Source of the DNA: Dryocosmus kuriphilus
Taxonomy: Eukaryota > Arthropoda > Insecta > Hymenoptera > Cynipidae
Reading direction: 5' to 3'
Length of the DNA stretch: 64,000 bases
Assembly: GCA_038277395.1 (NCBI GenBank)
Contig: CM076197.1
Coordinates: 97,557,442 to 97,621,441, forward strand
Shown: piece after piece, positions 1 through 10,911 of the stretch
Layout: each line of letters starts with the position of its first letter
Numbering within the stretch: position 1 is the first letter of the stretch
Position numbers and translations under genes: made by a program
The notes under the pieces: model-generated
Databases searched by the model: none
What the model saw: only the letters and a program-made list of their open reading frames with translations
Told to the model about the DNA's origin: nothing

Positions 1-161
1 CCAAATTTGGATTCAGCGAACCCAAAAAACCCCGCATACACAGTTTCATCAAAATCGCAGGTTGTCTATATGCATATTTATGGGTAGTTACTCCGTAAAA
101 TATGATATTTGGAAAAAATACAAAAACACGTCAAATTACTCTAGTACTGTCGTGCAACATA

Positions 162-1100
162 CAAAGTGTGATCAAAAAGTAAGGTGACTTTTTATTTTTA
201 TCAAAAAATATTTATTTATTCATCAATATTGATGTTCTCCCCTTCGAAGTAATCCCCCTCGGATATAATACATTTATGCCAGCGCTTTATCCAATCCTCA
301 AAGCATTTCTGATAAGCACTTTTTGGTATAGCCTTCAGCTCTTCCAGCGATGCGGTCTTTATCTCCTCAATCGTCGCAAAACACCGTCCTTTCATGGGCC
401 TTTTTAGTTTTGGAAACAGGAAAATGTCGCAGGGAGCCAAATCTGGTGAATACGGTGGCTGAGGCATGATTATGGTGTTGTTATTGGTCAAAAAATTACG
501 AACAAGCAATGACGTGTGAGCTGGCACATTATCGTGGTTTCGGAACGAACTTCGCTGACACACGACTCATGCCCAAAATATCCACTAAAATTGCTTGGCA
601 CGAGTCAAACGAGATGCCGACATCATCAGCAACTTCTCTAATGGTAATTCGACGATTCGCCAACAATATTTTCTTCACTTCTTCAACGTTTTCATCAGTT
701 GTTGACGTGCTGGGACGTCCAGGGCGAGCTTCGTCATCAACATCTTCTCGGCCTTCCCGAAAGAGCTTGTACCACTTATAAACATTTTTCTTACTCAGAG
801 TAAACTCACCGTATGCCACTGTCAACATTTTAAGTGTTTTGGAGCACTTAATTCCATTTTTCACACAAAATTGGATGCAAATTCTTTCATCCATTTTTTT
901 CGACAGTAGAAAATTGCCGAGCACGCATAACACTTCTAACCTTTATGCCTCTCACAAACAAACAAAAAATGCTATATAGCTGAAATTGTGCACATATGTT
1001 TGGGACCAGTGTACCACCATAAGAAAAAAAAGAAAACGAGTGTCGAATGTACGCATCCCGCGAAATTGAAAAAGTCACCTTACTTTTTGATCGCACCTCG
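162..1100 (-). mobile_element. mariner element, family A, copy 1 (internally deleted)
   Basis: A mariner-type DNA transposon. It has ~30-bp TIRs reading inward as CAAAGTGTGATCAAAAAG on the left and CGAGGTGCGATCAAAAAG from the right, and a TA duplication on each side (160-161 and 1101-1102). The element is 939 bp, against 1319 bp for the second copy at 60159-61477. The difference is one internal deletion of about 380 bp near position 538, which fuses the N-terminal third of the transposase reading to the C-terminal part in another frame. It can no longer encode a transposase, though both ends remain and it could in principle have been mobilised in trans. TIRs, TA duplications and the deletion are seen directly; mariner identity comes from the protein. 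Confidence 0.93.
216..894 (-). pseudogene. mariner transposase, deleted remnant
   Basis: Remnant of a mariner DD34D transposase, the enzyme that cuts and reinserts the element. The start is placed at 894, where translation begins MDERICIQFC, the usual mariner N-terminus. The N-terminal helix-turn-helix pair is open (KNVYKWYKLFREG, then ARPGRPSTS and a second helix-turn-helix, RRITIREVADDVGIS) to about position 540. The deletion at ~538 then removes the region with the first and second catalytic Asp. The C-terminal part is open from about 563 to 216 in another frame and keeps PPYSPDLAPCD, which holds the third Asp, ending GDYFEGENINIDE. Full-length relatives have about 345 residues. Clearly dead. 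Confidence 0.9.
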
Positions 1101-1102
1101 TA

Positions 1103-2491
1103 TATTTTTTTCATAATTTTCCCTTACTTTCAATTATTTTCGTCGCAAATAGAGGGTGGTTTACACCTTTAAAATTTTTTATTTAATCGAGTAAGTAGAC
1201 TTTTCCATCGATCATTGTGAGGAAAATTTTCCAATTAGTTTAGTTCAAAAATATTATATTTTTCTGTGTGAACCAATAAAACTGTCACTTCATTACCCCC
1301 ATATTTGAGGGTCTGTTTCACCCCCTTAAGTTGTTTTTCCGCAGATACAAAAAAATACGTGTCACTTAGTTTTTGGTCCTCTAGAACATATTTCAAGTTC
1401 CTCAAAATCGGCGACGGACACCTGGGATACCTTCCTTGTAAGTGAGAAACACAAATTTAAAAGAACTACAATTTCTTATGTATTTATTTCTCGTGTAATA
1501 AAACCCTATTTTTCTATCACCTGCGCTCGTTATATCTGCTATAGTATAACATTCAAAAATAACTATATAAAAATGTGTTCGTATACTCACGTAAGGTGCA
1601 GTGCAGAATATCAGAATGGAATATAAATATCAGAACTAATACCATAATGATAAAAACGAACATGAAAAATTCTCACATATCGTCATATTTTTACGGGCAG
1701 TGTCGGACGACGGACATACATGCAGTATGTATATTTCCATTCCGCGGTTACGAGCCTGAGTATGGGCATGATTTTATATGCAAAGAGTAGTTTAGAGCTA
1801 ATTGTTAATAATAGGATTGGTAAGGTGGGAATTCGTCCCCTGGAGCCCCTTCCCACCAACAGACTCGCGTCTCTCATTTGCCACCGGAGTCAGTGTACCG
1901 GATCTCTGTTCATCTCTACGAATGTCTGTCCACCTGTCTGTCCGTGGATTCGAACACACGTGCTTCCTACTCGCTCAGATACCACGGTATCAGATATACA
2001 CGTTCGCACAAACGTTGCTGAGCACATACGCGTATCTGTACCTGCGTGTTATTACATATAAACGCGTAATTCTGAGTTATACGACCCGGGCCCGGGTCTT
2101 GTTAATGATAATTAAAACTCCTCGTTCTATACTTTTTGCCTTGGAATATTTTCTGCGCAAATTTTCGTAGCTCGCGTTGATAATAAATTAGCCTCGAACC
2201 CCGGAGATGCTTTAACTTTTAACGCATCTCTCAATTTTCAAATCTCGGATACTTTTGAATCGAAATCAGTTTTTTACTATGATTCTTAAATTATTATTTA
2301 CAATGGGGTACTTTCAGTATATGTTGTTAAGACTAAAGAAAATGTCCCACTTCGATATTTCAGAGATTATTATATTCGGCATATGTAGTAAGTATGTTAA
2401 AAAAATATCTTATTCATTTTTCGAAAATGTAGAAAAGCTTGAATTTTTTCGGCAGGAAGGGAAGCTCAATAAACACTGAACAATTTGGAGG
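1103..2491. other. unassigned AT-rich stretch
   Basis: No gene or repeat recognised. Short open frames on both strands (for example 1802-2170) show no family motif and no consistent coding signal. The stretch 1830-2090 is richer in G and C than its surroundings and could be unique host sequence. Confidence 0.4.
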
Positions 2492-3146
2492 TACACTGAA
2501 AGAAATAATTGGACGGTACAAACATAATTTTGGTTATTCCAACCATATTGTATTGCTCGTCCAGCTAAAACCATACGGATAGGCTATTCTAGGCATACCG
2601 TTATGGTTACTTATTTGTTATAGACCAAGGATAATTGTATACGTAAAAGATCCTAAATCGTATGCCTAATTTATCAAATTGTATGGCTGAATATTTCATA
2701 TAAGAGTAGGGGAAAGTAGGGTAAAACCGGGTATGCGGGTGAAAACGGGTACCCCTATATCTCGTGATTCGTGCTGCCCCCTGGATCTAGATCAATATAT
2801 TATCTTTATGTAGATGCCATGATCTAATTTTCGTGAACAGTGTTTGTTTACATTTGTTTGTGCTCTCAGGAAACAAAATCAATGTTTTTGTGGTTCGACG
2901 TTTTAATATTTTGATAAAAGTACGTCATCGTAATTGATTCATTCCTACAGAATCTGTACAAGTAAGTGGAACACTTAATTCTTCACCTATTAGAGAGTAC
3001 ATAACCATAACCTGTCATAATTTTTTGTGACCAAAAATCCGTGGGCATCATGTTTCATTATTTATTGCGTGCGAGGGTAAAACCGGGTACTTTTGGTAGA
3101 AGTAAGACCGAGTCTTACCCTACGGGCCGTAAAATGGCAGAAAACT

Positions 3147-3158
3147 GTCGACAAACAT
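3147..3158. repeat. target-site duplication of the retroposed insert (left)
   Basis: GTCGACAAACAT, repeated exactly at 3795-3806. It marks the insertion of the 3159-3794 segment into pogo-like element 1. Confidence 0.8.
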
Positions 3159-3794
3159 TTTTTTGTTTTTTTTTTTTTGTTTGGCGGAGAAGGAGGTGGA
3201 AATCTTTTGGACGGACTGAGTGTGAGACTCAGCCTGATGGCCCCTACCCACTAAAACAACCTCCTCCCCCGGCACTCAGACTATAAGTCCATTGTGCCAC
3301 ACCGCATTTTCCGCACTCTGTTGTGGAAACAAGTCCCACCCCGTGCGTGTACAAAGGTCAGGCCCTGTGGTTTCAGAGCCCTAGACCCTTCCGTCTCCCT
3401 GTTCAAGGGGGTGCTCCTGGAGCCCCTTCTCCTCCCACCCACATGACGGGCATGAGGAGCGGCTCCAAATGAAGTCCGTTGTTCCAAGTCCCCTTGTGAG
3501 GAGGCTTGGCTGCCCGGTAATTCTCTCCTTCGCCACTTTGGAGCCGTCCCCTTTTGGCGATGGGTTAAACGGTATGGCATGAGGACACGCGCCCTCGATA
3601 TTTCAGGAGGCTTTGCCATTACCCCCTGGAAGGATCGCTTCTTGGTCAGGGTCCCGCAGACCAGAGACCCCTAGTTCCCCAGAGCAGCCGCATTTCGCGA
3701 TACAGTCCCTTTTGTTCACCTACTCCAGGTCGCTCGTCCGACTAGACCCCTCAGCCCTCCCACCAACTACAAGGTCATGTCATCCCCAGGGAGG
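3159..3794 (-). mobile_element. retroposed insert (SINE or 5'-truncated LINE) with poly(A) tail
   Basis: This 636-bp segment is flanked by an exact 12-bp direct repeat, GTCGACAAACAT, at 3147-3158 and 3795-3806. On the minus strand it ends in a long A-rich tail (plus-strand T-rich run at about 3159-3180). Duplication plus tail is the mark of target-primed reverse transcription. The insert is GC-rich, unlike its AT-rich host element. A 112-residue minus-strand frame (3281-3619) resembles nothing I can name. The last part before the tail has the look of a non-LTR 3' UTR. The parent element is not identified; a SINE or the 3' end of an R1-like LINE are the options. Confidence 0.75.
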
Positions 3795-5250
3795 GTCGAC
3801 AAACATAAAAATAGTTAATAATTATACACTATGAAGATACATATAAAATGAACACTCATCCCCTTTAAAAAATTGTTGTGTTTGTCACACAGGAGAAAAT
3901 AATTCTGAAAAATGTTACATGAAATCTGCATTTGAGAATTTATATATACGTTTTCTAATGATTTCTAATAATAAAATTTAAATGTGTACACATAAATCTG
4001 TTTTTGCTCGTAATTTAAAACGTTTGCATATTTATTTTTTAGATGTGAGGATGCCACGAAAGTACAAAATGAAGACTGACAGGCAGAGCTGGTGCCTCAG
4101 CAATATGACTGCTGGCATTACAAATGTTCTGCAGGGAATGATGGGATATAAGAAAGCATCTAAAATTCACGGTGTTCCTCAATAGACACTTGAAGATAGA
4201 GTTACAAAGACTAGAACTAAATCTTTAGAGCCTGAGGGAGCTGCTCGAAAATCTTTAGGTTGTTATAAAACTGTTTTTTCAGAGGCTCAGGAAGCAGAAC
4301 TTGTGAGTCACATACTCACCATAGAAGAAAGGCTTTTTGGTCTTACGATGACAGACATTCAAGAACTCGCATTTCAATTAGCAGACCTGAATAAATTTTC
4401 TCATTCCTTTAACAGAGAAAGGAAGAAAGTAGGAAAAGATTGGCTCTACGGCTTTCTTGAAATGTATCATGAATTATCTTTGAGAAATCCTGAACACCAC
4501 AGGGCCAAACAAACCGTCCCGAGTGATGACCTTGCGTGGAAAGAAACAAGTTGGCGCATTATCTTCAGGGGAAATAGGCGTCCTTGTGACTGCTGAAATC
4601 TGCATGAATGCAGCTGGCAACTTTATGCCAACAATGTTTGTTTTTCCACGAAAGAGGGCAAACCCTATGCTTTTGGATGATGGACCGCCTGAATCGTTTG
4701 CCATGTATCATGAAAGTAGATGAATCCAAAAGGACACTTTCATCATATGGTTCAAGATATTCATTGAGTTTGCTCGTCCCACAGCTGGAAAGCCAGTGCT
4801 GTTGATTGTAGATGGACATGCTTCTCGCACGAAAAATTTAAAACTCGTCAGACTGGCACGAGACAACCACGTTATCATCCTATCCTTTCCTCCACATTGC
4901 ACGCATCGAATGCAGCCCCTGGACGTATCTTTCATGGCACCTTTAATGGCATATTATGAACAGGAGTCGCGAAAGTGGTTGATTAATCACCCCGGATGCA
5001 CAGTGAATATCTATCAAGTTGCAAAACTGTACAAGTATGCCTTTTTCAAAGCGACTGTGCCACAAATTGCTGTAAATGATTTTGCAGAAACGGGAATATT
5101 CCCCTTTAATCGAGATGTGTTTCCTGATCATGTGCATGCACCATCGGATACCACGGAAAGACCTTTTGAGCAGGAAGGCCCAGCTGAAGATGCCCACAGT
5201 CTAGTGTTCAGAACTGCTGAGATTCTAGCAACCAGAGCTGCTGAAGAACA

Positions 5251-5340
5251 GCCTTCCACATCTGCGAACGTTGAGATCCAGCCTTCCACATCTGCGAACG
5301 TTGACAGCCAGCCTTCCACATCCACAAGCGCTAAGATACA
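5251..5340 (+). repeat. 3 x 30-bp in-frame coding repeat
   Basis: Three consecutive 30-bp units, each starting CAGCCTTCCACATC, within the transposase reading frame. They encode three 10-residue repeats beginning QPSTS. The first two differ at only a few bases; the third is more diverged. This is a low-complexity linker between the DDE domain and the C-terminal zinc finger. Confidence 0.8.
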
Positions 5341-5628
5341 ATCCCCGAAATCAGCATTTATGGTTTCACCTCGTGCGCTATTTCCACTTCCTCAGGAAGA
5401 AACGAGGATTCAACGAGCCAGCAACAGGAGAAGAGGAAAAACTGACATCCTGACTTCCTCACCTTACAAAAAACAGCTAGAGATGGAATATCTTATTCCG
5501 AAAACGAAACCAGCAAAAAAAGGGTTTCTAAGGCACCTGAATTAAAGAAATATAAAATAAAGAAAATAAAAAGGAATGACTCATCGAAAGAGGAAGCAGA
5601 AGCAGAAGCTGATGCAGCTTGAATTTTT

Positions 5629-5748
5629 TGCAACGAACTCCACTCTGTATCCAATGAGGGGTGGACTCAGTGCTCTGTGTGCAAAGGGTGGGCCCACATA
5701 ACATGGAGCGACATCGAAAAGGGCGAATTCGTCTGCGACTACTGCTAA
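5629..5748 (+). other. C-terminal Cys/His zinc-finger remnant of the pogo-like transposase
   Basis: Open segment of 39 codons plus stop with the pattern GWTQCSVCKGWAHITW and, at its end, FVCDYC. It matches the WxQCxxCxxWAHxxC...FxCxxC finger at the C-terminus of many pogo-like insect transposases. One expected Cys is replaced by Trp (HITW), and an in-frame TGA lies at 5620-5622 just upstream, where CxxC would start. Family match is from memory of the pattern, not a search. Confidence 0.6.
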
Positions 5749-7204
5749 AGTACATCTGGGATGTTGAATATTATAATTATCTTAATTTTACAACTTTCGT
5801 GGGTACACCTAAAATACTCAGGATACCAAAGCTTCTAATACTTTATTACATTAAATTTAATTTTTATTAAATACGATGTGTTTCTGAGTTATTTTTATAG
5901 GTACCCGGTTTTACCCTACCCTCGGGGAAAACCGGTAATTTTTTGCGTTTTTTTCTAAAAAACTCTTTTTTAAATATCAAAAAAAACTTTTTTTGGACAT
6001 CGGACGTCAGTTTCTTGTAGCTAAAGAGTCACAGAAGACAATTCAACTTAAGTCAAAACTCTTTAACTTTTCACTTTTTCACATGATGCCATCAAAGTGT
6101 AGATATCCTATTTTACCCTACTTTCCCCTATGTATGATCCACCTATACTGGAATACTGGCATAAATAATGTAGAGCCCGATTAGAAATTTTTTTTATATA
6201 CTGATGTAATTTGGAGTTACGTTTTTCTGTCCAATTGAATTGCTCAAAAATCAAGAGCTCATAGCATCTTTTTAAGTGACACGAATGTTGATTCTTAAAT
6301 AGATCGATCGGTATGGCTGAATCAAGCAATCAGCCAGATGGCCAATGCAACACTTCAATGCAGTACTGTTTCGAACAGATAGTTAATTAAATTATATGTT
6401 TAATATGGACGCAAGATCAGGGCATAGAATGCTTAAGGTAAAAGTACCCTTTATGGAACATCGCCCAAATCGTGACCCCTTTATGAAACAGTTTAATATA
6501 TAGTAAAATAAAATCTAATAATGATATAGATGATCATTATTAAAATTTTATCTGAATATTGAAGGTTTATTATATAATATGCAAAATTATCTAATTTACT
6601 ACATGAAAATAGTAATTAACAAAAAATTTGTGATTCCATGTGTTCCGAGATCCACTGAAATCTTTGGCTGTTAAAGTCAAAGGTATTGGTTTCGTATGAT
6701 TTATGTTAATAAGTATAACTACACATTTAAACACTTTAAAAATAAGAATCCTATTTTAATATGTTTTTTTTCATTCAGGTATTAAAGTTGATCAATTGTT
6801 TTTCTGCAAAAGTAAAGATTCATAATAAATATATTAGCGTTTCATAACTCCCGCATACAAACGCGCGTAGTACGTGTTTATGGAACAGCCCGAAGTGGCG
6901 TTCCAAGTCCACGGACCTCCGTCTCTAAGCTGTCCCTTTTTTGGAGCATGTTTTCAAGCGAGTGCAAAAAGTAACTTTAAAAAGTTTTAATACTTTATAT
7001 CGCCTTGAAACTTGTGTAAACAATCATTTGATTTTTCTGCATCTTTTTACTAACAAGTAAGTATATATTGTATGTGAAATTCTGATTGTTAAACACAAAT
7101 AAAAAACCTAACCTTGAAATTTGAAAGAACAAGAGTTAATAACTTGAACTTCTTCAGAAATTTATTTTGTATTGTTTACAGATGTTTATAAGTAAGCAAC
7201 AAAA

Positions 7205-8770
7205 ATGGCAATGAAGAATAAAGTAGATGTGCCAGATAAGAAAAATAAAAAGTATACTGATAAGGTTGTAGGAATTGTGAAAAAGAAGGCTAAGCACAAC
7301 AAAGTTATTCGCAAGAAAGTTAAAGAAGACAAAAGGAAACAGAAAATTAAAAGAAAACTGTATTCTGCATCACAACTGGTAAAAGCTGTCAATGCACTTA
7401 ATGCTCGTGGCATGTATGTACGGAAAGCTGCAGCTCAATTTAATGTCCCTGCCACATCTGTCCATAGAGCTGCAAAGAATCCTGAAGAACGTCCTTCAAG
7501 ACCTGGCCCGCCTCAAGTTTTATCACTTCAAATAGAAAATGAGATAGTTAATTGGATTTTATATAGAGCTGAGACAGGTAGTCCAGTGACTAAAGGTGAG
7601 TTACTTGATAGTATGCAAAAATATGTGATTAGTCTTGGCGATCAAATTCCCAAGACTCCATTTACTAATGGGAGACCAGGACGACACTGGTTTGAAAAGT
7701 TTCGTGCTCGCCATCCTCAAATCACTATAAGAACACCTCAGCATCTGTCCAATTCAAGAGCTTCTGTAACAGAAGAAGACCTCAGAGGCTGGTTTTGTGA
7801 AATTGAGAGCAATTTGAAAAATAAAGGTTTAGATAAAATTCAACCTTCAAGAATCTTTAATTGCGACGAGACCAACATACTATTTATTCCAAAGTCAGAA
7901 AAAGTTTTGACAGAGAAAGGAGCCCCCTCAGCGTACAAAATTGTAGACAGAGGTGACAAAGAAAGCTTGACTGTACTTTTTATGTATGGTGCTGATGGTA
8001 CAAGAGCTCCTCCGATGCTTATGTTCAAATATGCAGAGAAAGTGCCACAAAGTATTATCAAAAGTTGTCCCAGTGGTTGGGGTATAGGTCATTCCGAAAG
8101 TGGATGGATGACGACGGAGACTTTTTATGAGTATATCACGAAAGTATTTTATCCTTGGCTCCTCGAACAAGAGATTGAATTTCCTATTGTTATTTATTTA
8201 GATGGTCATTCCTCCCATGCTACTATACCTTTGGTGTCTTTTTGTCGACAAACAAAAATAGAGTTGGTCTGTCTGTTTCCAAATTCAACGCACATTATTC
8301 AGCCCTTGGATATAGCATTTTTCCATCCGTTTAAGAATGTATGGCGAAACTCAATTTTAAAGTAAAAATCCGAAAATAATATTACAAGGCTGAAGAAGGA
8401 ACATGTTGCAAGTGTGCTGCAAGAAGCTTTACAATCTTTTCCAAATGAGAAAAAAACCATTCAAAATGGGTTCAGAGCTGCTGGCTTAGTGCCGCTGAAT
8501 CCTGATGCAGTTCAGTTTAATGTTCTGCAGAAAACAAAGAAAAACAAGAAGAAAGCTGCACAATATCAACCAGCAAATTCTAGTCAAGAGACTGAAGGTA
8601 TGAAGCAGCATCTCGTAACCCTCGAGCAAAATCTTTCTGATGATTTGGTTAACGGTTTCAAAGAAGCAGAGATCACTGGTACATGGAGTAAGGATATAGC
8701 AGATAACAGAAGTTTGTTTGAGTATTGGCTTCGAATAAAAAAAGCTTGTGATGGTAATCAAATCAATTAA
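7205..8770 (+). pseudogene. pogo/Tigger-like DDE transposase, one internal stop
   Basis: Encodes about 521 residues if the single TAA at 8363-8365 is ignored. The start at 7205 (MAMKNKVDVPDKK) leads a lysine-rich basic region to about residue 58. A CENP-B/psq-type helix-turn-helix follows (VRKAAAQFNVPATSVHRAA, about residues 77-95), then a second DNA-binding helix set with GRHWFEKFRARHP. The DDE domain shows FNCDETN (first Asp, about residue 222), IYLDGHSSH (second Asp) and IIQPLDIAFFHPFK (third Asp), so the triad is visible. The frame continues after TAA as KSENNITRLKKEHV without a shift, and the C-terminus has the usual GFRAAGLVPLNPDAV motif. It would cut and insert its own element at TA sites. 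Only one disabling change is visible in the transposase. Confidence 0.9.
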
Positions 8771-8976
8771 TTAAAATAATCGGCATTGATTATTATTGTT
8801 GTAATCATGTACTTATTTACAAATTTTATACAATATTTACAAACCGATTTTAAGTTTTATGTACAACTATAATCAACTATGTGCAATGATTATAAACTAA
8901 TTTTTATGAACTTGAGTATTTTATACAACTACAATCGACTATTTACAATATTGTACTTAATCTTATCTTATATTTT

Positions 8977-10121
8977 TTGAATCTAAATGATGGAGAAAAT
9001 TCACATCTTTTAATTAAAAGTAATGTGTACCTGAAAAATCATAAAGTTATTCTCCTACCTCATGCTATACCTACAACTATGCCTGTTGATTCTGTAAATG
9101 GAACTGATTTGAGTGTTTCGAGTGATCCAGTATTAATAGAAATAGATAGTAGTGTTCAAGAATGTGAATTAAATGCTCTTGTAAACAATGATGTTCACAA
9201 TGATAATTGCATACTAAATGAAGGGTTGTTGGTCGATAACTGGGAGAAAGTGATACCAGAAAATTTTAATCAGCAACCCTATCAAGAAAGTTCGTACAAT
9301 CTAATTAAAAATTACTTATTGCGTGACTAAATTAATATTTTCTTTATTTTTAATCAATTTTAATTTTTCTAGAAGTTGCTCCTGAATTTACATGTACTAT
9401 AACTCAAAAGGTAATAAATGATCAAATTGAAGAGTCTACCAGTCAAACACTCAGTAATCAGATTGGGCACGAAAATATTTAAATAACTTCTGAAATAAAC
9501 CGTGAAGAAGAAGAGACTATCAGTGCTCAAACTGGAAACAGTGTAGCTGTGTTAAAAAAAAAATATACAAAAGCCCAGTGAAAAATTGAAAACAGACTTG
9601 AGTAATTCAGAAGAAAATGTTTTAGCTCTTTTAGATCAAAATATCGAAAAAACACTTAGAAACTCAAAGAAAGAGTCAAGGAAATCTGAAGTAGGTCAAG
9701 AGAATATTTGTAACACGTCTCAAAATTCAGGTGAGTTATAAGAATCTATTTGATTTATAATGCAATAAGCATATTCTATATAATTAAAAATTAATTTAAG
9801 TATTTTCTAGATACAACTCCTGATGAGAAGAAGTGTTTTGCCGATGCTTTTAGTTTCCCGCCTCAATACTTACCTAAGAAAAAGAAAGCAAAATTAGGTG
9901 CTGCTGGAAAACCTAAATTACCTGCTGTAGGGACCTCAGACGAGTGGTGGAAAGTCCAGATGGAAAAGGAACAAGCTCAGAAATTAAAATAAGAGCAGAT
10001 AGCAACGAGAAAATTATTGCAAGAAGAAAAGAAGAAGTTAGCAGAGGAGAAGAAAAATTACGTGCGTGAAATGCAAGAAAAAATAAAAGAGATTCAGAAG
10101 AAAATCAAAACTGAGAAATAA
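8977..10121 (+). pseudogene. second reading region of pogo-like element 2, with two introns
   Basis: Open from 8977 (MNLNDGENSHLL) to a possible donor at 9323 (GTGACT), acceptor at 9371-9372 (TTTTTCTAG), donor at 9731 (GTGAGT) and acceptor at 9809-9810 (TATTTTCTAG). The 80-bp second intron (9731-9810) is convincing; the 50-bp first one is weaker but keeps the frame. The last exon contains FSFPPQYLPKKKKAKLG and then a charged helical, probably coiled-coil tail rich in Glu and Lys, ending at TAA 10119-10121. In-frame stops in the second and last exons and one or more frameshifts show it is dead. It may be the C-terminal extension of the transposase reached by splicing, or a separate accessory protein. 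Confidence 0.55.
9731..9810 (+). other. intron in pogo-like element 2
   Basis: Eighty bases from GTGAGT after CAAAATTCAG to TATTTTCTAG, joining two segments that continue the same lysine-rich protein. Consensus donor and acceptor are both seen. Confidence 0.6.
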
Positions 10122-10911
10122 ATTATTTAGTAAGCGTTTCATACTGTTTAGAATAAGTTTTATTACATAATTTTGTTCAATTATTATCAATCCTGTTCAT
10201 TTATTGCGCTGTTTAAAATTTTATTTTATGTTCATGTAATTTAATCAAAATCTATCAAAAAAACGTAAAATTATTATTTGTTATTTTATTATTATTGATT
10301 AATTATTATCAAAACCTACTTACTGCAAGTAAAATCGCACATTTTTTAATTTGAAAAAGATTCTTAGCCTGTTCCAAAATGGGGACATCGATTATGGAAC
10401 GGGGGGACACGATATAGAAACGTCGTTCCATAATAGGTACCTGATGTCAGTTTAGTTTTTTATTTGTTATACTTTTAAATTGTATCCAATTGGAATTTTG
10501 AAGGTCCCATTTTAATCTTTGAGTGATTTCCTATCGATGAATATCAAAAACTTAACAAATATCACTCCTTATTATAGTTTTAATTGTAATGCAAACTCTA
10601 ACCAACCAAAAACTGTTCCATAAAGGGTACCTTTACCTTATACCTGCATTATAATATTTGGATATATTAATAATATTGGTTATTTGATACTCTTCTCAAG
10701 AGGCGTTTCAATCAAACCTTCTTTGCCATATTAGCTTTGATAATTTTCTTATTCGTAGGTGACAATGCTCAAATATATGTATAGCTGAGACGGCACAATT
10801 TTCTTTCTAATTCAGTTAGAAATTCTCAAGCAAACTCATATTGCTAATGATCCCCAAGTATTTTTTTCAGTGTATGTAATAAGAAATCTTTTCATAATTA
10901 TAAAAATTTCC

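Larger units (their letters stand above)
4051..5748 (+). pseudogene. pogo/Tigger-like DDE transposase, decayed
   Basis: The transposase of element 1. The start is set at 4051 (MPRKYKMKTDRQSW), followed by a helix-turn-helix region with KKASKIHGVP. A TAG at 4183-4185 interrupts the frame, which reopens and reads through 4596. The part between LRNPE and HHRAKQ (near 4500) seems to lack the segment that holds the first catalytic Asp in the family (normally a NVDET-like motif). A frameshift near 4550 leads to KKQVGALSSGEIGVL and others follow. From 4796 the C-terminal half is open with LLIVDGHASRTKN (second Asp) and HRMQPLDVSFMAPL (third Asp). Three 30-bp repeats (about 5251-5340) encode QPSTSANV-like units. 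A frameshift in an A-run near 5515 leads to a lysine-rich tail and a C-terminal zinc finger, with TGA at 5620-5622 where the first zinc Cys is expected. Not functional. Confidence 0.88.
2709..6128 (+). mobile_element. pogo/Tigger-like element 1
   Basis: A 3420-bp DNA transposon with identical 18-bp ends: GGGGAAAGTAGGGTAAAA at 2709-2726 and its exact reverse complement at 6111-6128. TA flanks each end (2707-2708, 6129-6130), as expected for the Tc1/mariner/pogo superfamily. A second pair of related motifs lies just inside (ACCGGGTA near 2728 and TACCCGGTTTTACCC near 5901), so the ends carry repeated subterminal motifs. The body holds a decayed DDE transposase (4051-5748) and a retroposed insert (3159-3794). 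Perfect TIRs suggest moderate age, but the gene is broken at several points. Confidence 0.93.
6436..10638 (+). mobile_element. pogo/Tigger-like element 2
   Basis: A 4203-bp transposon. The left end AGGTAAAAGTACCCTTTATG (from 6436) and the right end read inward (AGGTAAAGGTACCCTTTATG from 10638) form 25-bp TIRs with one mismatch. TA flanks both sides (6434-6435, 10639-10640). The TIR motif TTCCATAA or TTATGGAAC recurs just inside both ends (near 6877, 10393 and 10423). The element carries a nearly complete DDE transposase (7205-8770) and a second, intron-containing reading region (8977-10121). It lies 306 bp from element 1 but has unrelated ends, so the two are separate families. Confidence 0.93.
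2494..10872. mobile_element. outer TIR element carrying two nested pogo-like elements
   Basis: The left end CACTGAAAGAAATAATTGG (from 2494) is matched in inverse orientation by the right end, read inward as CACTGAAAAAAATACTTGG from 10872. TA lies on each side (2492-2493 and 10873-10874). Between them lie the two complete pogo-like elements (2709-6128 and 6436-10638). Taking these and one TA copy each out leaves about 752 bp of non-coding sequence in three pieces (2494-2708, 6129-6435, 10639-10872). CACTG ends suggest a CACTA/EnSpm-like or other TA-inserting non-autonomous element; the superfamily is inference. The pairing of ends 8.4 kb apart is by eye and could be two half elements. Confidence 0.5.

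Noticed and set aside
1925..1950. GTGGATTCGAACACAC, similar to an inverted tRNA B box
   Set aside because: No cloverleaf could be drawn; at best a decayed tRNA-derived repeat.
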